A DNA stretch of 51,399 nucleotides from a bacterium (GCA_030535355.1 JAUNIO010000008.1:15788-67186); one strand, 5' to 3'. Counted from the stretch's first letter, positions 7,585 to 16,081 are shown. The notes: a model not told the origin generated them from the sequence alone. Program-made: numbers and translations.

Positions 7585-9207
7585 ATGCAATCACATCAAA
7601 ATAGCCGCACATCTCAGCTCGATGAGTCTTTGGTAACGCCTTCGCTGCTGACCAATCGTTTGCTCACCTGCTGTCTGGATTTTCAGCGCCGCAACATCGG
7701 CTGGCAGATAATCAGCCAAGCTTTAGAAGACTGTCTCCGCAACGCCACAGCTTCAAGGGAAACTTTCCTGGCTCAAGTTAATAAAAATGGTTTGCGGGAA
7801 GTCATTCCCGCCCCTATTGACATGGTTGTCGAAGCCTTTCACGATTACGGTCAGGCATTAATATTTACGCGCAATACCATTCAGGACCCGGTCAATTATC
7901 CAGTAAATAGCGCGATCATGCTCATTCACGATTCTTATATGGAGCTATACGACGCTTTGCTGGCGTATGAATGGGCCTATCTAGGACAGGGCGACGAGCC
8001 GCACCCCGCTTTAAATTTATTGCAAAAAAGCATCAGCGCCGTGCACCAAAAACTCATGCCCGATGAACGCTTTAACGAAATTCTTGACCGGCTGTGGTCA
8101 TACTTTATGGCCGAGCAGGATGATGCCGATCACAATATTGAAGACGAAGATTTAAAAGAAAGGCGTACAGACGCCATTCGACAAGCCCTCAGCGGCATCG
8201 AGATTATGGACAACTATTTCGATGCCTATGATGTAAATTATCTGCTGACCGGCTATGAGCGCTGTCACCAAGGCTGTCTGCTCATTATCGAACAGATCCA
8301 AGAGACCACCGGCGAAGCCCTGGCCGACGCTCCCACACCTTCACCCCAGGTCAACTGGGTCATCCATGCCGCCAAAGCGGTGATCGATGGTCTCAATCCC
8401 GAACTGCTCATCAAAGCCCAGGCCTGGTTTGAGCCTCAGCTCAATGAAAGCTTCTTCCGCTTTGAGCAATACGCCAATATGGCTACGGAAAGCACTAGCA
8501 CTACACAAACGGTAATGCAGCAAATAGTCATTGCCCGCAACGGTTTTGACCAGTTAAACCGCGCCCTGCCTCTGCTGCGTTTGGGTTTAGACCGCCGCCA
8601 CCTATTAGTAAAAGCTATTCACCACCTAGAAGAAGGCGCAAAATTCATCCATCAAGCCTGGGAAGTCTTAGATAAGATCGAACGCGAAGGCGAGACCGTC
8701 CCCTGCACTCACTGCGGTTTTGCCAATGCCCCGACCGACAGGGTCTGCCGCAAGTGCGGAGCCAAGCTAATGGTCGTCATGCGAGTGATGCAGGAAAACG
8801 TGCAGGTTCCTGCCGCTTTACCTGCGCAAAGCCAGCCGGAGAGCAGCACCGCTTCCGATCGCCCGGAAGTTCCCGCGCATATCGCCAGGCTGCTTAAAGC
8901 CATTGAAAGCGTGCGCGCCGGCACCATAGGTCTGGGCGAATTTGGCCAGCACACAGAGTGGGGCAGACAGCTGCTCAACACAGCTGTGCAAAGCACGTCG
9001 CGCTTACCGGAAAGCAGTCCCGACAACACAGTCAACAACGCTCTGAGCAGCTTGCGCAGCGGTCTGCAGAATTTCCGCGACGCTCTCAAGGCCATGGATG
9101 CCTATCAGCGCGACTGTTACCAATACCATCTCGACGACGCTTCAGCTCTGCTGCATCAAGCCTGTCAAATTTTTGTGGCTTTGCAGCAGCTTACCAAACG
9201 CCGTTAA
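7585..9207 (+). CDS. Helical protein with central zinc ribbon
   Basis: The 540-residue protein is predominantly alpha-helical, with a four-Cys zinc ribbon at C374, C377, C388 and C391 (PCTHCGF...CRKCGAKL). A Pro/Ala/Ser linker follows, then a second helical domain (about 430-540). I chose the ATG at 7585, with GAGAGG 8 bp upstream, over a TTG six bases earlier. The helices contain regularly spaced aromatic and acidic residues but no recognised TPR consensus. No signal peptide or membrane segment is present, so it is probably cytoplasmic. It is paired with the Ser-rich gene upstream, and terminators follow. Function unknown; the ribbon suggests a protein-protein or nucleic-acid contact. Confidence 0.75.
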   Translation: MQSHQNSRTSQLDESLVTPSLLTNRLLTCCLDFQRRNIGWQIISQALEDCLRNATASRETFLAQVNKNGLREVIPAPIDMVVEAFHDYGQALIFTRNTIQDPVNYPVNSAIMLIHDSYMELYDALLAYEWAYLGQGDEPHPALNLLQKSISAVHQKLMPDERFNEILDRLWSYFMAEQDDADHNIEDEDLKERRTDAIRQALSGIEIMDNYFDAYDVNYLLTGYERCHQGCLLIIEQIQETTGEALADAPTPSPQVNWVIHAAKAVIDGLNPELLIKAQAWFEPQLNESFFRFEQYANMATESTSTTQTVMQQIVIARNGFDQLNRALPLLRLGLDRRHLLVKAIHHLEEGAKFIHQAWEVLDKIEREGETVPCTHCGFANAPTDRVCRKCGAKLMVVMRVMQENVQVPAALPAQSQPESSTASDRPEVPAHIARLLKAIESVRAGTIGLGEFGQHTEWGRQLLNTAVQSTSRLPESSPDNTVNNALSSLRSGLQNFRDALKAMDAYQRDCYQYHLDDASALLHQACQIFVALQQLTKRR

Positions 9208-9210
9208 TAA

Positions 9211-9250
9211 GCACCGGTGCCAAACGCAATTTGCTTTTGGCACCGGGTGC
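9211..9250 (+). terminator. Hairpin after the zinc-ribbon protein gene
   Basis: GCACCGGTGCCAAA and TTTGGCACCGGGTGC form a long, nearly perfect stem 3 bp after the stop codon. It is the first of two consecutive hairpins between these convergent genes. Confidence 0.6.
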
Positions 9251-9270
9251 GAAGCTCAGCTATAACGGAA

Positions 9271-9292
9271 GCGCCAAAAGGCGCTTTTTTTT
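9271..9292 (+). terminator. Rho-independent terminator
   Basis: GCGCC-AAAA-GGCGC followed by eight T residues is a textbook intrinsic terminator for the plus-strand gene. Its T-tract overlaps the galE stop codon on the other strand. Confidence 0.85.
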
Positions 9293-10277
9293 AATCTTCA
9301 TATCCGTGAGGATGGCGTTTGCGCCATTCCCAGGCACTGGCCACTATGCTTTCAATATCTGTATACCGTGGCTGCCAGCCCAACTCGCGTTTAATGCGCT
9401 CCGAACTAGCTACGAGTGCCGCAGGATCACCGGGGCGGCGCTCGCCTTCTATCACAGGAATGCTTTGGCCGGTCACGCGCCGTAGCGCCTCTACGATTTC
9501 CCTTACGGAAAATCCCTGGCCGTTGCCCAAATTATAGACCAGATCGCTGCGTTTTTCCAAAGCTTCTAAGGCCAAAATATGCGCACTGGCCAAATCCTCA
9601 ATATGCACATAGTCTCGCACACAAGTACCATCTGGAGTATCGTAATCTGTGCCAAATATATAAGCATGGGGACGCTGCCCCAAAGCTACCTGCATCATAA
9701 TGGGAATTAAATGGCTCTCCGGATGGTGGTCTTCACCGCGCTCTGAAGTATTGCCAGCCGCATTAAAATAGCGCAGGCGCGCACTGCGCAAGCCATGGAT
9801 TTTACTAAACCAAGCCAGCATCCGCTCCACCATTAGCTTGGATTCGCCATAAGCGTTATTGGGACGAAGGCTAGCCTCTTCGGAGATGGGAACACAATCG
9901 GGTTCGCCATAGACTGCCGCTGTAGAAGAAAAAACGAATTTATCCACGCCATGGCGTACCAGAGCGCGCAGCAGATTAAGCGTGCCGAAGCTGTTATTAT
10001 CAAAAAACGCCCCCGGATCGCGCATAGATTCCCCTACTTCAATAAAGGCGGCAAAATCCATACAGGCCTGAGGCCGGTAGCGCTCCAATGTATCATTCAG
10101 ACAGGCGCTGTCGCGAATATCTCCTTCCACCACCGTACACGCTTCAGGCACGGCGGCCCGGTGGCCGTGACAAAAATTGTCCAGGACGATCACCTGCCGT
10201 CCGCTTTTAAGCAATTCTGCACAAACCGTACTGCCTATATAACCGGCTCCACCGCATACCAACACTCTGTCCGTCAT
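9291..10277 (-). CDS. galE: UDP-glucose 4-epimerase
   Basis: This 328-residue enzyme is a short-chain dehydrogenase of the extended type. The NAD-binding GGAGYIGS motif is at 9-16, the catalytic FSSTAAVYG stretch around 116-124 and the active-site Tyr143 and Lys147 in YGESK. It interconverts UDP-glucose and UDP-galactose for surface polysaccharide synthesis and galactose use. Length and motifs match GalE over the whole protein. The ATG at 10277 is preceded by AAGGAGA. No other galactose or polysaccharide genes adjoin it. It is convergent with the zinc-ribbon protein gene. Confidence 0.95.
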   Translation of the reverse strand: MTDRVLVCGGAGYIGSTVCAELLKSGRQVIVLDNFCHGHRAAVPEACTVVEGDIRDSACLNDTLERYRPQACMDFAAFIEVGESMRDPGAFFDNNSFGTLNLLRALVRHGVDKFVFSSTAAVYGEPDCVPISEEASLRPNNAYGESKLMVERMLAWFSKIHGLRSARLRYFNAAGNTSERGEDHHPESHLIPIMMQVALGQRPHAYIFGTDYDTPDGTCVRDYVHIEDLASAHILALEALEKRSDLVYNLGNGQGFSVREIVEALRRVTGQSIPVIEGERRPGDPAALVASSERIKRELGWQPRYTDIESIVASAWEWRKRHPHGYED

Positions 10278-10326
10278 CCGCTCTTATTCTCCTTGCAGTC
10301 CTCAAAACGTTATTCAGTAAAGATAC

Positions 10327-10494
10327 CAATGTCATTTAGTTAAACCCGATGACATTGGAAAAGCCTTAGCCCCCTCTGCCGCAGCTGCAGCTAATTTACC
10401 TCCCAGCCTTGAAGGGGAATTCGACAGTTTGCCTGTAAGCTGATCACTAACTAAACAGAACTTATCAAAACTGAACGCTAACTAAATGGCATTA
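10327..10494 (+). mobile_element. Diverged, shortened family A element
   Basis: The element has a left end AATGTCATTTAGTTA (10328-10342) with its end hairpin and a right end TAACTAAATGGCATT (10479-10493). The core is degenerate (CCCTCTGCCGCAGCTGCAG) and about 55 bp are missing compared with full copies. Confidence 0.65.
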
Positions 10495-10550
10495 TCTTTA
10501 GCCTAATAAAATAGACCTAACGAAATAGGCTCTTTGTGATTCTCCCTCAG

Positions 10551-10715
10551 TTTAAAGCCCCCTCTGTCGCAGCCGCGACTTCTCCCCCTCCCATCCTTTC
10601 GGGGGAGTCAGATAGTTTCGCAGGTTAGCTGATCGCTAACTAAATGATATTATTTTAAAGGGGAGTCAGATAGTTCGCAAGTTAGCTAATCGCTAACTTA
10701 ACGGAACTGCCTTTA
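10551..10715 (+). repeat. Tandem family A right-half fragments
   Basis: A left-truncated copy (10551-10652) carries the core CTCTGTCGCAGCCGCGACTT and the full right end TAACTAAATGATATT. Directly after it, GGGGAGTCAGATAG with GTTAGCTAATCGCTAACTTA (10660-10700) is a second right-half fragment. The arrangement suggests repeated insertion or recombination at the same place. Confidence 0.6.
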
Positions 10716-10775
10716 GGGGCAATATCATAATCAAATCTAGACAGGATAACTATAAGCAAGGAGAATTTCTCTGTT

Positions 10776-12989
10776 ATGAAATTATCCACTTTGCTTTTCT
10801 CATCATTTGCCCGCTGGGCAAAAATCGCTTTAGCCTGCTCATTCTGCGTATTTCCTCTGCAAGCCTATGCTGAGCCGCAAAACCGCTGGGAGCCTCAGGA
10901 ATGTCAGCGCTTGCCTCACACCGATACCTATCACGGAGTCTCCGTAAGCGATCCCTACCGCTGGCTGGAAGACCTAGATTCGCCCGCAACAAAAAAATGG
11001 ATTCAAGCTCAGACTGCGCAAACCAACGCTTATCTGCAAAAGCTTCCAGGGCGAGAACAGATACGCCAGCGCCTGGACAGTTTGCAGAATTACGAAAAAT
11101 CCGGCGCTCCTCTGGAGCGCGGGGGGCGGATTTTCTACAGTTACAATAGCGGCCTGCAAAATCAAAGCGTAATCTGCGTCATAGACGATCCCGAAAAAAA
11201 TCCGCAAAAGGTGCGCACTCTGCTCGACCCTAACACCATGAGCACAGACGGTACTATAGCCATAACAGGATGGGAAGTCAGCAATAATGGCCGCTATCTA
11301 GCTTATGGCACAGCCGAAGCCGGTTCAGATTGGAATGTATGGCATATTAAAGATGTCGCCAGCGGCAAAGATTTAAATGACGAACTGCGCTGGGTTAAGT
11401 TTTCCGGTGCAAGCTGGGACAGCAGCGATCAGGGCTTTTTTTACAGCCGTTATCCCGCGCCTCAAAAAGGCAGCGATCTCAAAGCAGTAAACCACAATCA
11501 CACCCTCTACTATCACCGCTTAGGCACATCTCAAAAACAAGATCAGAAAATTCTCGCCCTTCCCGATCATCCAGACTGGAATATCAGCGCTGAAGTCAGC
11601 GAAGATGGCCGCTGGTTATGCGCCCTAAGCGAAGACCCTGTAACCGATATGGTTACCATGTGGGTCAGGCGTCTAGATGTTCCTGATGCTCAGTTTGAGA
11701 TCATGCCCAACGCTGCCGCAGCGCATTTTTATCCCCTAGATATAGACGGAGATACTCTGCTCGTGCGCAGCGACTACCAAGCTCCAAATTTCCGTATATT
11801 GAGCTGCGATCTCTCTCAGCCTCCCGCGGAAAGAGCATGGCACGAGCTGATCCCCGAACAAAAGATGCCCCTGCCGGAAGCCTGCCGTGCGGGGGACAGC
11901 CTCTTCCTCAATTATTATCAGGACGCTCACAGCCGCATTATGCGTTACAGCCTAGCGGGTCAGAAACAAGGTGAGATAGCTCTTCCCGGACTGGGCAGCG
12001 CGGGCATTCAGAGCGCCAGACATACGGACAGCTGCACCTATCTCAGCTTTACCAATTTCACCACTCCTGCCACTATTTATCGCTGTAATATCAGCGACGG
12101 CAGTACCAGCGTCTGGAAAAAGCCCCACTTAACCTTTGACGATTCTCAATTTACCACCGAACAGGTCTTCTTCACCAGTGCCGATGGCTGCCGTGTGCCG
12201 ATGTTCATATCTTCCCGCAAAGGCCTCAAGAAAGACGGCTCCACTCCTGTGCTCATGTATGGGTACGGAGGATTTAATATAGGCCTTAGTCCTTTCTTCT
12301 CTGTCCTAGGTATGAAATGGATGGAGATGGGAGGCGCATATGTCGTCGTCAACCTACGCGGCGGAGACGAATATGGATCCAAATGGCACGAGATGGGCAC
12401 TAAAACCCAAAAACAAAACGTCTTTAACGACTTCATCGCCGCGGGGCATTATCTCGTCGACCATAAATACACTACTCCGGAGCGCTTAGCTATTATGGGA
12501 GGCAGCAATGGAGGCCTGCTGGTCGGTGCCTGCCTCAATCAGGCACCTGGGCTGTTTGGTGCTGCCGTTCCGCAAGTCGGAGTCATGGACATGCTGCGCT
12601 TTTCCAAATTCACTATCGGCTACTACTGGGTACCAGATTACGGCGATGTAAATAAGGAGGAGGAATTTAAAGCCCTATACGCCTACTCGCCCTATCACAA
12701 TATCGCAAAAGGCACCTATTACCCACCGACGCTAATAACCACAGCAGATCACGATGATCGCGTATTCCCTGCGCACAGCTTCAAATACGCTGCCGCTCTG
12801 CAGCACGCTCAGGCGGGAGAAGCCCCTATTCTTATCCGCATTGAAACCCGCGCTGGTCACGGCAGTGGCAAGCCGACCTCCAAACGGCTAGATGAAACAG
12901 CCGATATTTTAGCCTTTTTAGCCAAAGCCCTGCACATAGAGGACCGTTTACCGCCCAGTGCGCCCCCTGCTGCTTCCGCAGCCCAATAA
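10776..12989 (+). CDS. Secreted prolyl oligopeptidase (S9A family)
   Basis: The 737-residue protein begins with a signal peptide ending near ALQAYAEP (about residue 33). A seven-bladed propeller (about 80-440) and a C-terminal alpha/beta-hydrolase domain follow. The catalytic Ser577 lies in GGSNGGLL, the Asp at 660-661 in ADHDDRVFP and His695 in RAGHGSGKP, all as in S9A prolyl oligopeptidases. It cleaves short peptides after proline; the signal peptide places it in the periplasm or outside. The N-terminal DPYRWLED motif is also typical. The ribosome-binding site AAGGAG lies 12 bp before the ATG. It stands alone, flanked by repeat-rich spacers. Confidence 0.95.
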   Translation: MKLSTLLFSSFARWAKIALACSFCVFPLQAYAEPQNRWEPQECQRLPHTDTYHGVSVSDPYRWLEDLDSPATKKWIQAQTAQTNAYLQKLPGREQIRQRLDSLQNYEKSGAPLERGGRIFYSYNSGLQNQSVICVIDDPEKNPQKVRTLLDPNTMSTDGTIAITGWEVSNNGRYLAYGTAEAGSDWNVWHIKDVASGKDLNDELRWVKFSGASWDSSDQGFFYSRYPAPQKGSDLKAVNHNHTLYYHRLGTSQKQDQKILALPDHPDWNISAEVSEDGRWLCALSEDPVTDMVTMWVRRLDVPDAQFEIMPNAAAAHFYPLDIDGDTLLVRSDYQAPNFRILSCDLSQPPAERAWHELIPEQKMPLPEACRAGDSLFLNYYQDAHSRIMRYSLAGQKQGEIALPGLGSAGIQSARHTDSCTYLSFTNFTTPATIYRCNISDGSTSVWKKPHLTFDDSQFTTEQVFFTSADGCRVPMFISSRKGLKKDGSTPVLMYGYGGFNIGLSPFFSVLGMKWMEMGGAYVVVNLRGGDEYGSKWHEMGTKTQKQNVFNDFIAAGHYLVDHKYTTPERLAIMGGSNGGLLVGACLNQAPGLFGAAVPQVGVMDMLRFSKFTIGYYWVPDYGDVNKEEEFKALYAYSPYHNIAKGTYYPPTLITTADHDDRVFPAHSFKYAAALQHAQAGEAPILIRIETRAGHGSGKPTSKRLDETADILAFLAKALHIEDRLPPSAPPAASAAQ

Positions 12990-12995
12990 CTAGTC

Positions 12996-13038
12996 TATAG
13001 TGAGCGCCGCGCTTATGTTTGTGCTGGCGCTCACTATA
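12996..13038 (+). terminator. Hairpin after the prolyl oligopeptidase gene
   Basis: TATAGTGAGCGCC (12996-13008) and GGCGCTCACTATA (13026-13038) form a perfect 13-bp stem just after the stop codon at 12989. No strong U-tract follows. Confidence 0.6.
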
Positions 13039-13044
13039 TAAGAG

Positions 13045-13271
13045 CAATTTCATTTACTTAAGCAAAGTATAGCCTCTGTACATACAGACAAATTGGATAG
13101 CTTTCTTTAGGCCTAAGGCACCTGGCTTTTTTGCGTCAGCTTCTGCCCGCTACGCTGCTTCGCTACGCTCAGATGCTATGCTTTGCAGAACTGCCGCAAC
13201 GCCAGGGCGACGGAAGACGGTGCAAACGTTAACTTGTTCGCTGTTCGCGAAAGGTTAACTAAACAACATTA
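13045..13271 (-). mobile_element. Family B element, second copy, inverted
   Basis: Read on the minus strand this copy aligns along its length with 4381-4601, with conserved blocks such as CATCTGAGCGTAGCGAAGCA and GCAGAAGCTGACGCAAAAAA. The ends are AATGTTGTTTAGTTAA and TTAAGTAAATGAAATT. No flanking duplication is recognisable, which fits an older insertion. It ends 2 bp from the stop codon of the gene at 13273. Confidence 0.8.
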
Positions 13272-13272
13272 A

Positions 13273-13863
13273 TTATTTAACCATCTTAGCATAATAAGCT
13301 AAACCTGTGCGCAGTATCTCTTCTGCTTCAAAACAGATTTGCCGCACAGACGCAGCACTGCGCCCCAATAAAGCAGCTATGTCCTCAAATCCATGCCCGC
13401 TCTGTCCTGCCCATCCGTAATACAGCGAAACAACCAGCCAATGTATCTGATCTAAACTCTGCACCGCTAAGCGCAAATGCACGCTGTCGGCCTCCCATTC
13501 CTGCGCAGTGCGCTCTATTCCCGAACTTTGCTCTTCTGAACAGCTGAGAATTACCTGGTTCTCCATTTTCGGCAAAGGCGAAAACTTGGGCTTTTGCAAA
13601 TCAGCCTTTCGGCATAGCGCTGCCGATCTTGGCAGCAGATGCAAACGCTGCAGGCGCAGGCGTATGCCATTAAGACCCCTCCCCAGTATCTTGGATATAT
13701 TGCTTAAGCTCAGCATTTTACTGTGCAGTTCTTTAAGCAGCTGTTCTTCTTCAGGCGTCCACGGCTGCCAGGCGCGGGGAAAGCGGCGGCGCCCCTTAGC
13801 CGAATAAGGAGGCCACGAGTGCTCAAAGTCTGCCGCAAAAGGTATTTGATAATAAACTGCCAT
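13273..13863 (-). CDS. Small DNA-binding-like protein with SANT-like and sigma-region-4-like segments
   Basis: The product has 196 residues from the ATG at 13863. I prefer this start because GAGG lies 9 bp upstream; an earlier in-frame ATG is at 13878. The N-terminal half contains WTPEEEQLLKELH...LSNISKILGR, a Myb/SANT-like or GcrA-like tri-helical motif. The C-terminal half has DIAALLGRSAASVRQICFEA, which resembles a sigma-70 region 4 helix-turn-helix. A perfect 13-bp inverted repeat covers the start codon, suggesting autoregulation. A transcription regulator is inferred from these two motifs; no named family fits with certainty. The gene is single, bounded downstream by a family B element. 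Confidence 0.65.
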   Translation of the reverse strand: MAVYYQIPFAADFEHSWPPYSAKGRRRFPRAWQPWTPEEEQLLKELHSKMLSLSNISKILGRGLNGIRLRLQRLHLLPRSAALCRKADLQKPKFSPLPKMENQVILSCSEEQSSGIERTAQEWEADSVHLRLAVQSLDQIHWLVVSLYYGWAGQSGHGFEDIAALLGRSAASVRQICFEAEEILRTGLAYYAKMVK

Positions 13864-13915
13864 ACTAGCTTGCCTCATTTTCTGCCAACGGCAAATATGT
13901 ATAGCTAGTATGGCA
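13858..13915 (-). promoter_or_regulatory. Inverted repeat over the start codon (possible operator or mRNA hairpin)
   Basis: TGCCATACTAGCT (13858-13870) and AGCTAGTATGGCA (13903-13915) are perfect 13-bp inverted arms. The inner arm covers the ATG at 13861-13863. Between the arms a smaller TGCC-GTT-GGCA hairpin and the GAGG site occur. It could be an operator for the encoded protein or an RNA structure that hides the start. Confidence 0.5.
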
Positions 13916-14004
13916 CAGTTATGTTAACAAAATTATGGCTTTTTTGTTAGCAAATGTTTAAAACAATATTACAAAATTATTACTGCAATTTACAATGCCG
14001 CAAA

Positions 14005-14412
14005 TTACATAATATCCACGCCCATGACTTTTTGTTCCAAGCGGTCCGCATCGCTGGCTACCGCTATCAAGATAGCATCTAAAACAGCCGCCGACAAATT
14101 ATCGATGACTTTACTGCTAAAATAGACCATGCGCTCCTCAGCATTATAGGACCAAGCCCCAATAGCGCGATAATTATTGTTCTCCAACAGACGCAAAGCC
14201 AAAGCGTTGGAAATTTTTTCTGGAAGCACAAACGAAGGAGACCATATTTCCCGAAACTCTACTCCATTGACTTTTTCGGGATGTTTTTTAACGTAAACGC
14301 GCTGCTGGCGATCATCATCAAAATGTAAATTAACCTCATAGGAATTGTATTTTTCGGAGAAGCTGTATTCGTAGCCTAAAGTATCCAACAATTTTTCAAT
14401 AATATCCGCCAT
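14005..14412 (-). CDS. YbjN-like domain protein, paralogue 1
   Basis: This 135-residue protein has the pattern of the YbjN / type III secretion chaperone-like fold: an N-terminal helix (IIEKLLDTLGYEYSF), a beta-strand region rich in acidic and basic residues, a LALRLLENNNYRAIGAWSY stretch and a C-terminal helix (AVASDADRLEQKV). The ATG at 14412 has AAAGG 8 bp upstream. It is paralogous to the next gene upstream (14487-14882), with the same length and order of blocks. The fold binds and protects partner proteins in known relatives. The partner is unknown here. Confidence 0.7.
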   Translation of the reverse strand: MADIIEKLLDTLGYEYSFSEKYNSYEVNLHFDDDRQQRVYVKKHPEKVNGVEFREIWSPSFVLPEKISNALALRLLENNNYRAIGAWSYNAEERMVYFSSKVIDNLSAAVLDAILIAVASDADRLEQKVMGVDIM

Positions 14413-14486
14413 ATGGTCATCCTTTTGCGAGAGTAGCAGCCTAATGCCTAACGAATAACATCTAACGATTAAATGTCAGCCAACTC

Positions 14487-14882
14487 TTAATTAATATCGG
14501 CTTTAATATATTTTCGCTCAAATTCGTCGGCAACCGCACCTACATAATTTACTAAATAACGCAAGCTAGCTTCCCGGTAATCGACTACAGTTTTAACGCA
14601 AAATCTAAGTTCGGCATCGCGCAGTTCCCAAGCTCCCAAGGAATGCCTATAAGAGTTCTTGAGACAGGAACGAAGCACGCCCTCTTTTAAAACAGCTACA
14701 TCATCACAGGCAACCGAACTGATATGCCAAACCTGAAGCCCGGCATTGCCAGCAACAAGATTTTGCAATTCTACGTGCTGACAGCGTTCATCATCGAACA
14801 CAAGATTGACTACAAAGTTGCCGTCTTCGTCTAAGGTGTAGTCGTAGCCATCCTGATCCAGCATGGATTCTAAGTCATTCAT
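14487..14882 (-). CDS. YbjN-like domain protein, paralogue 2
   Basis: This 131-residue protein matches its neighbour block by block: NDLESMLDQDGYDYTLDE corresponds to the first helix, FDDERCQHVEL to FDDDRQQRVYV and HSLGAWELRDAELRF to AIGAWSYNAEERMVYF. The frame is open for 20 codons further upstream, but GAGGAG lies 7 bp before the ATG at 14882, which decides the start. The two genes are 74 bp apart on the same strand and form a probable operon from a tandem duplication. Function unknown; the YbjN/secretion-chaperone fold is inferred from the pattern. Confidence 0.7.
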   Translation of the reverse strand: MNDLESMLDQDGYDYTLDEDGNFVVNLVFDDERCQHVELQNLVAGNAGLQVWHISSVACDDVAVLKEGVLRSCLKNSYRHSLGAWELRDAELRFCVKTVVDYREASLRYLVNYVGAVADEFERKYIKADIN

Positions 14883-15048
14883 GATTGTCTCCTCTATAGA
14901 CGGTCGTTGAATGTCATCTCTGCCGTTTACAGAGCTGAACATCAGTTAACAATTACGCATTCAATGCGTTCCTTCCTCCTACTGCCGCTATCCGGCAATC
15001 TCCTGTATAAGATTATCGTTACAGGAAAGGGTTAGATAATAAATTTAC

Positions 15049-15070
15049 GAATAAATTCGGTTATTTATTC
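15049..15070 (+). promoter_or_regulatory. Short palindrome in the mscL leader
   Basis: GAATAAAT (15049-15056) and ATTTATTC (15063-15070) form a perfect 8-bp inverted repeat around TCGGTT, 23 bp before the mscL start codon. It could be an operator or a weak leader hairpin. Confidence 0.35.
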
Positions 15071-15093
15071 AACTGTATTCAGAAGGAGAATAT

Positions 15094-15618
15094 ATGTCTT
15101 TCATCAGCGAATTCAAACAGTTTATTGCCAGAGGCAATGTCGTAGATATGGCCGTCGGTGTGATCATCGGCGGAGCTTTCGGCAAAATCGTCACCTCATT
15201 AACGGAAGACGTAATTATGCCCCCTATCGGCATGCTTTTAGGAAAGGTCAATTTCAGCAGCCTGTTCGTTCCTCTTATCAATGACCCCAGCAAAATGGCA
15301 GACGCTGCTGAATATGCCGGCAAAACTTTAGATCTGATGAACATGCCTATGGACAAAGTCAAAGCCATGGGCATACCCGTCATCGCCTACGGCAACTTCT
15401 TACAGATGGTCCTCGATTTCCTGATCATCGCCTTCTGTGTTTTCCTGCTCATCAAAGCTGTCAATAAGCTTATGCCCAAGCCTAAAGAAGAGCCCGCTCC
15501 AGCTGCCCCGGCTGTCAAGGTTTGCCCTGAATGTTTAAGCGAAATTCCCGCCGAAGCCAAACGCTGCAAATTCTGCACTTCAGTTCAGCCGGAGAGCAAA
15601 AAAGACGACAAGAAATAA
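15094..15618 (+). CDS. mscL: Large-conductance mechanosensitive channel with C-terminal zinc ribbon
   Basis: This 174-residue protein is MscL. The N-terminal amphipathic helix ([16 protein letters not shown]) is followed by TM1 ([17 protein letters not shown]) with its Gly-rich pore constriction, a periplasmic loop and TM2 (about 100-121). Beyond the basic KLMPKPKEE segment, a Pro/Ala linker leads to a four-Cys zinc ribbon (C144, C147, C158, C161; [18 protein letters not shown]) that makes it about 30 residues longer than E. coli MscL. The channel opens on membrane tension to release osmolytes. AGAAGGAG sits 8 bp before the ATG. Such ribbons occur in some MscL homologues, so this is a variant rather than a new gene. 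Confidence 0.95.
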   Translation: MSFISEFKQFIARGNVVDMAVGVIIGGAFGKIVTSLTEDVIMPPIGMLLGKVNFSSLFVPLINDPSKMADAAEYAGKTLDLMNMPMDKVKAMGIPVIAYGNFLQMVLDFLIIAFCVFLLIKAVNKLMPKPKEEPAPAAPAVKVCPECLSEIPAEAKRCKFCTSVQPESKKDDKK

Positions 15619-15657
15619 TAAGCTTATCAGTATGAAAGCTTTCTAAATAATAGTTCT

Positions 15658-15702
15658 AAAAAAATAGTTCTTTAGTGTTAAATGCTAAAGAACTATTTTT
15701 TT
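15658..15702 (+). terminator. Strong terminator after mscL
   Basis: An A-rich arm ending TAGTTCTTTAG (15658-15675) pairs with CTAAAGAACTA and its T-run (15685-15702), an 18-bp perfect stem with a T-tract. It could terminate in both directions. Confidence 0.85.
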
Positions 15703-15856
15703 AGCGCAGCCAGCAAATATGCTTGCTACAGCGTTTCGGGGCACGTTAAGATTTGCGTTATAGCTAATTTAATGGTCAGGTTAACCTTCGTTTGCCTTAA
15801 AGCTTTGAGTACTCCATCTGGCGCAGGTATCCGCAAAAGGCAGCAAACGTTATCGC

Positions 15857-16081
15857 CAATGTCATTTAGTTAAGGCTCAATGACATTGGAAATGTTTACT
15901 CATATACAACTATCGCTACGTTTATGCCCGGGTACAAGCTAGCCTACAACATAAGCTAAACCTCGATTCCCCAACAGTCTTGGGCACCCCCTCTGTCGCA
16001 GTCGCGACTTCTCCCCCTCCCATCCTTTAGGGGGAGTCAGATAGTTTCGCAGGTTAGCTGATCGCTAACTAAATGATATTA
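15857..16081 (+). mobile_element. Family A element, full length, with 10-bp target duplication
   Basis: This is the best-preserved A copy: left end CAATGTCATTTAGTTA, right end TAACTAAATGATATTA. The 10-mer ACGTTATCGC occurs immediately before (15847-15856) and after (16082-16091). The left end can fold CCAATGTCA/TGACATTGG and the right end GTTAGC/GCTAAC. The core hairpin is CTCCCCCT...AGGGGGAG. No protein is encoded. It lies between mscL and the 3' end of the lipoyltransferase gene. Confidence 0.88.

Larger units (their letters stand above)
10278..10775. other. Gene-free spacer packed with family A copies
   Basis: The 498 bp between galE and the prolyl oligopeptidase gene consist mostly of two or three partial or diverged family A elements (10327-10494, 10551-10652 and 10657-10715). 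No coding potential is visible. The promoters of both divergent genes must lie within or between these copies. Confidence 0.65.

Noticed and set aside
15094-15618. MscL zinc ribbon as a novel fusion
   Set aside because: C-terminal ribbons with the CLSEIP-type motif are known to me from other bacterial MscL proteins, so I count it as a variant.
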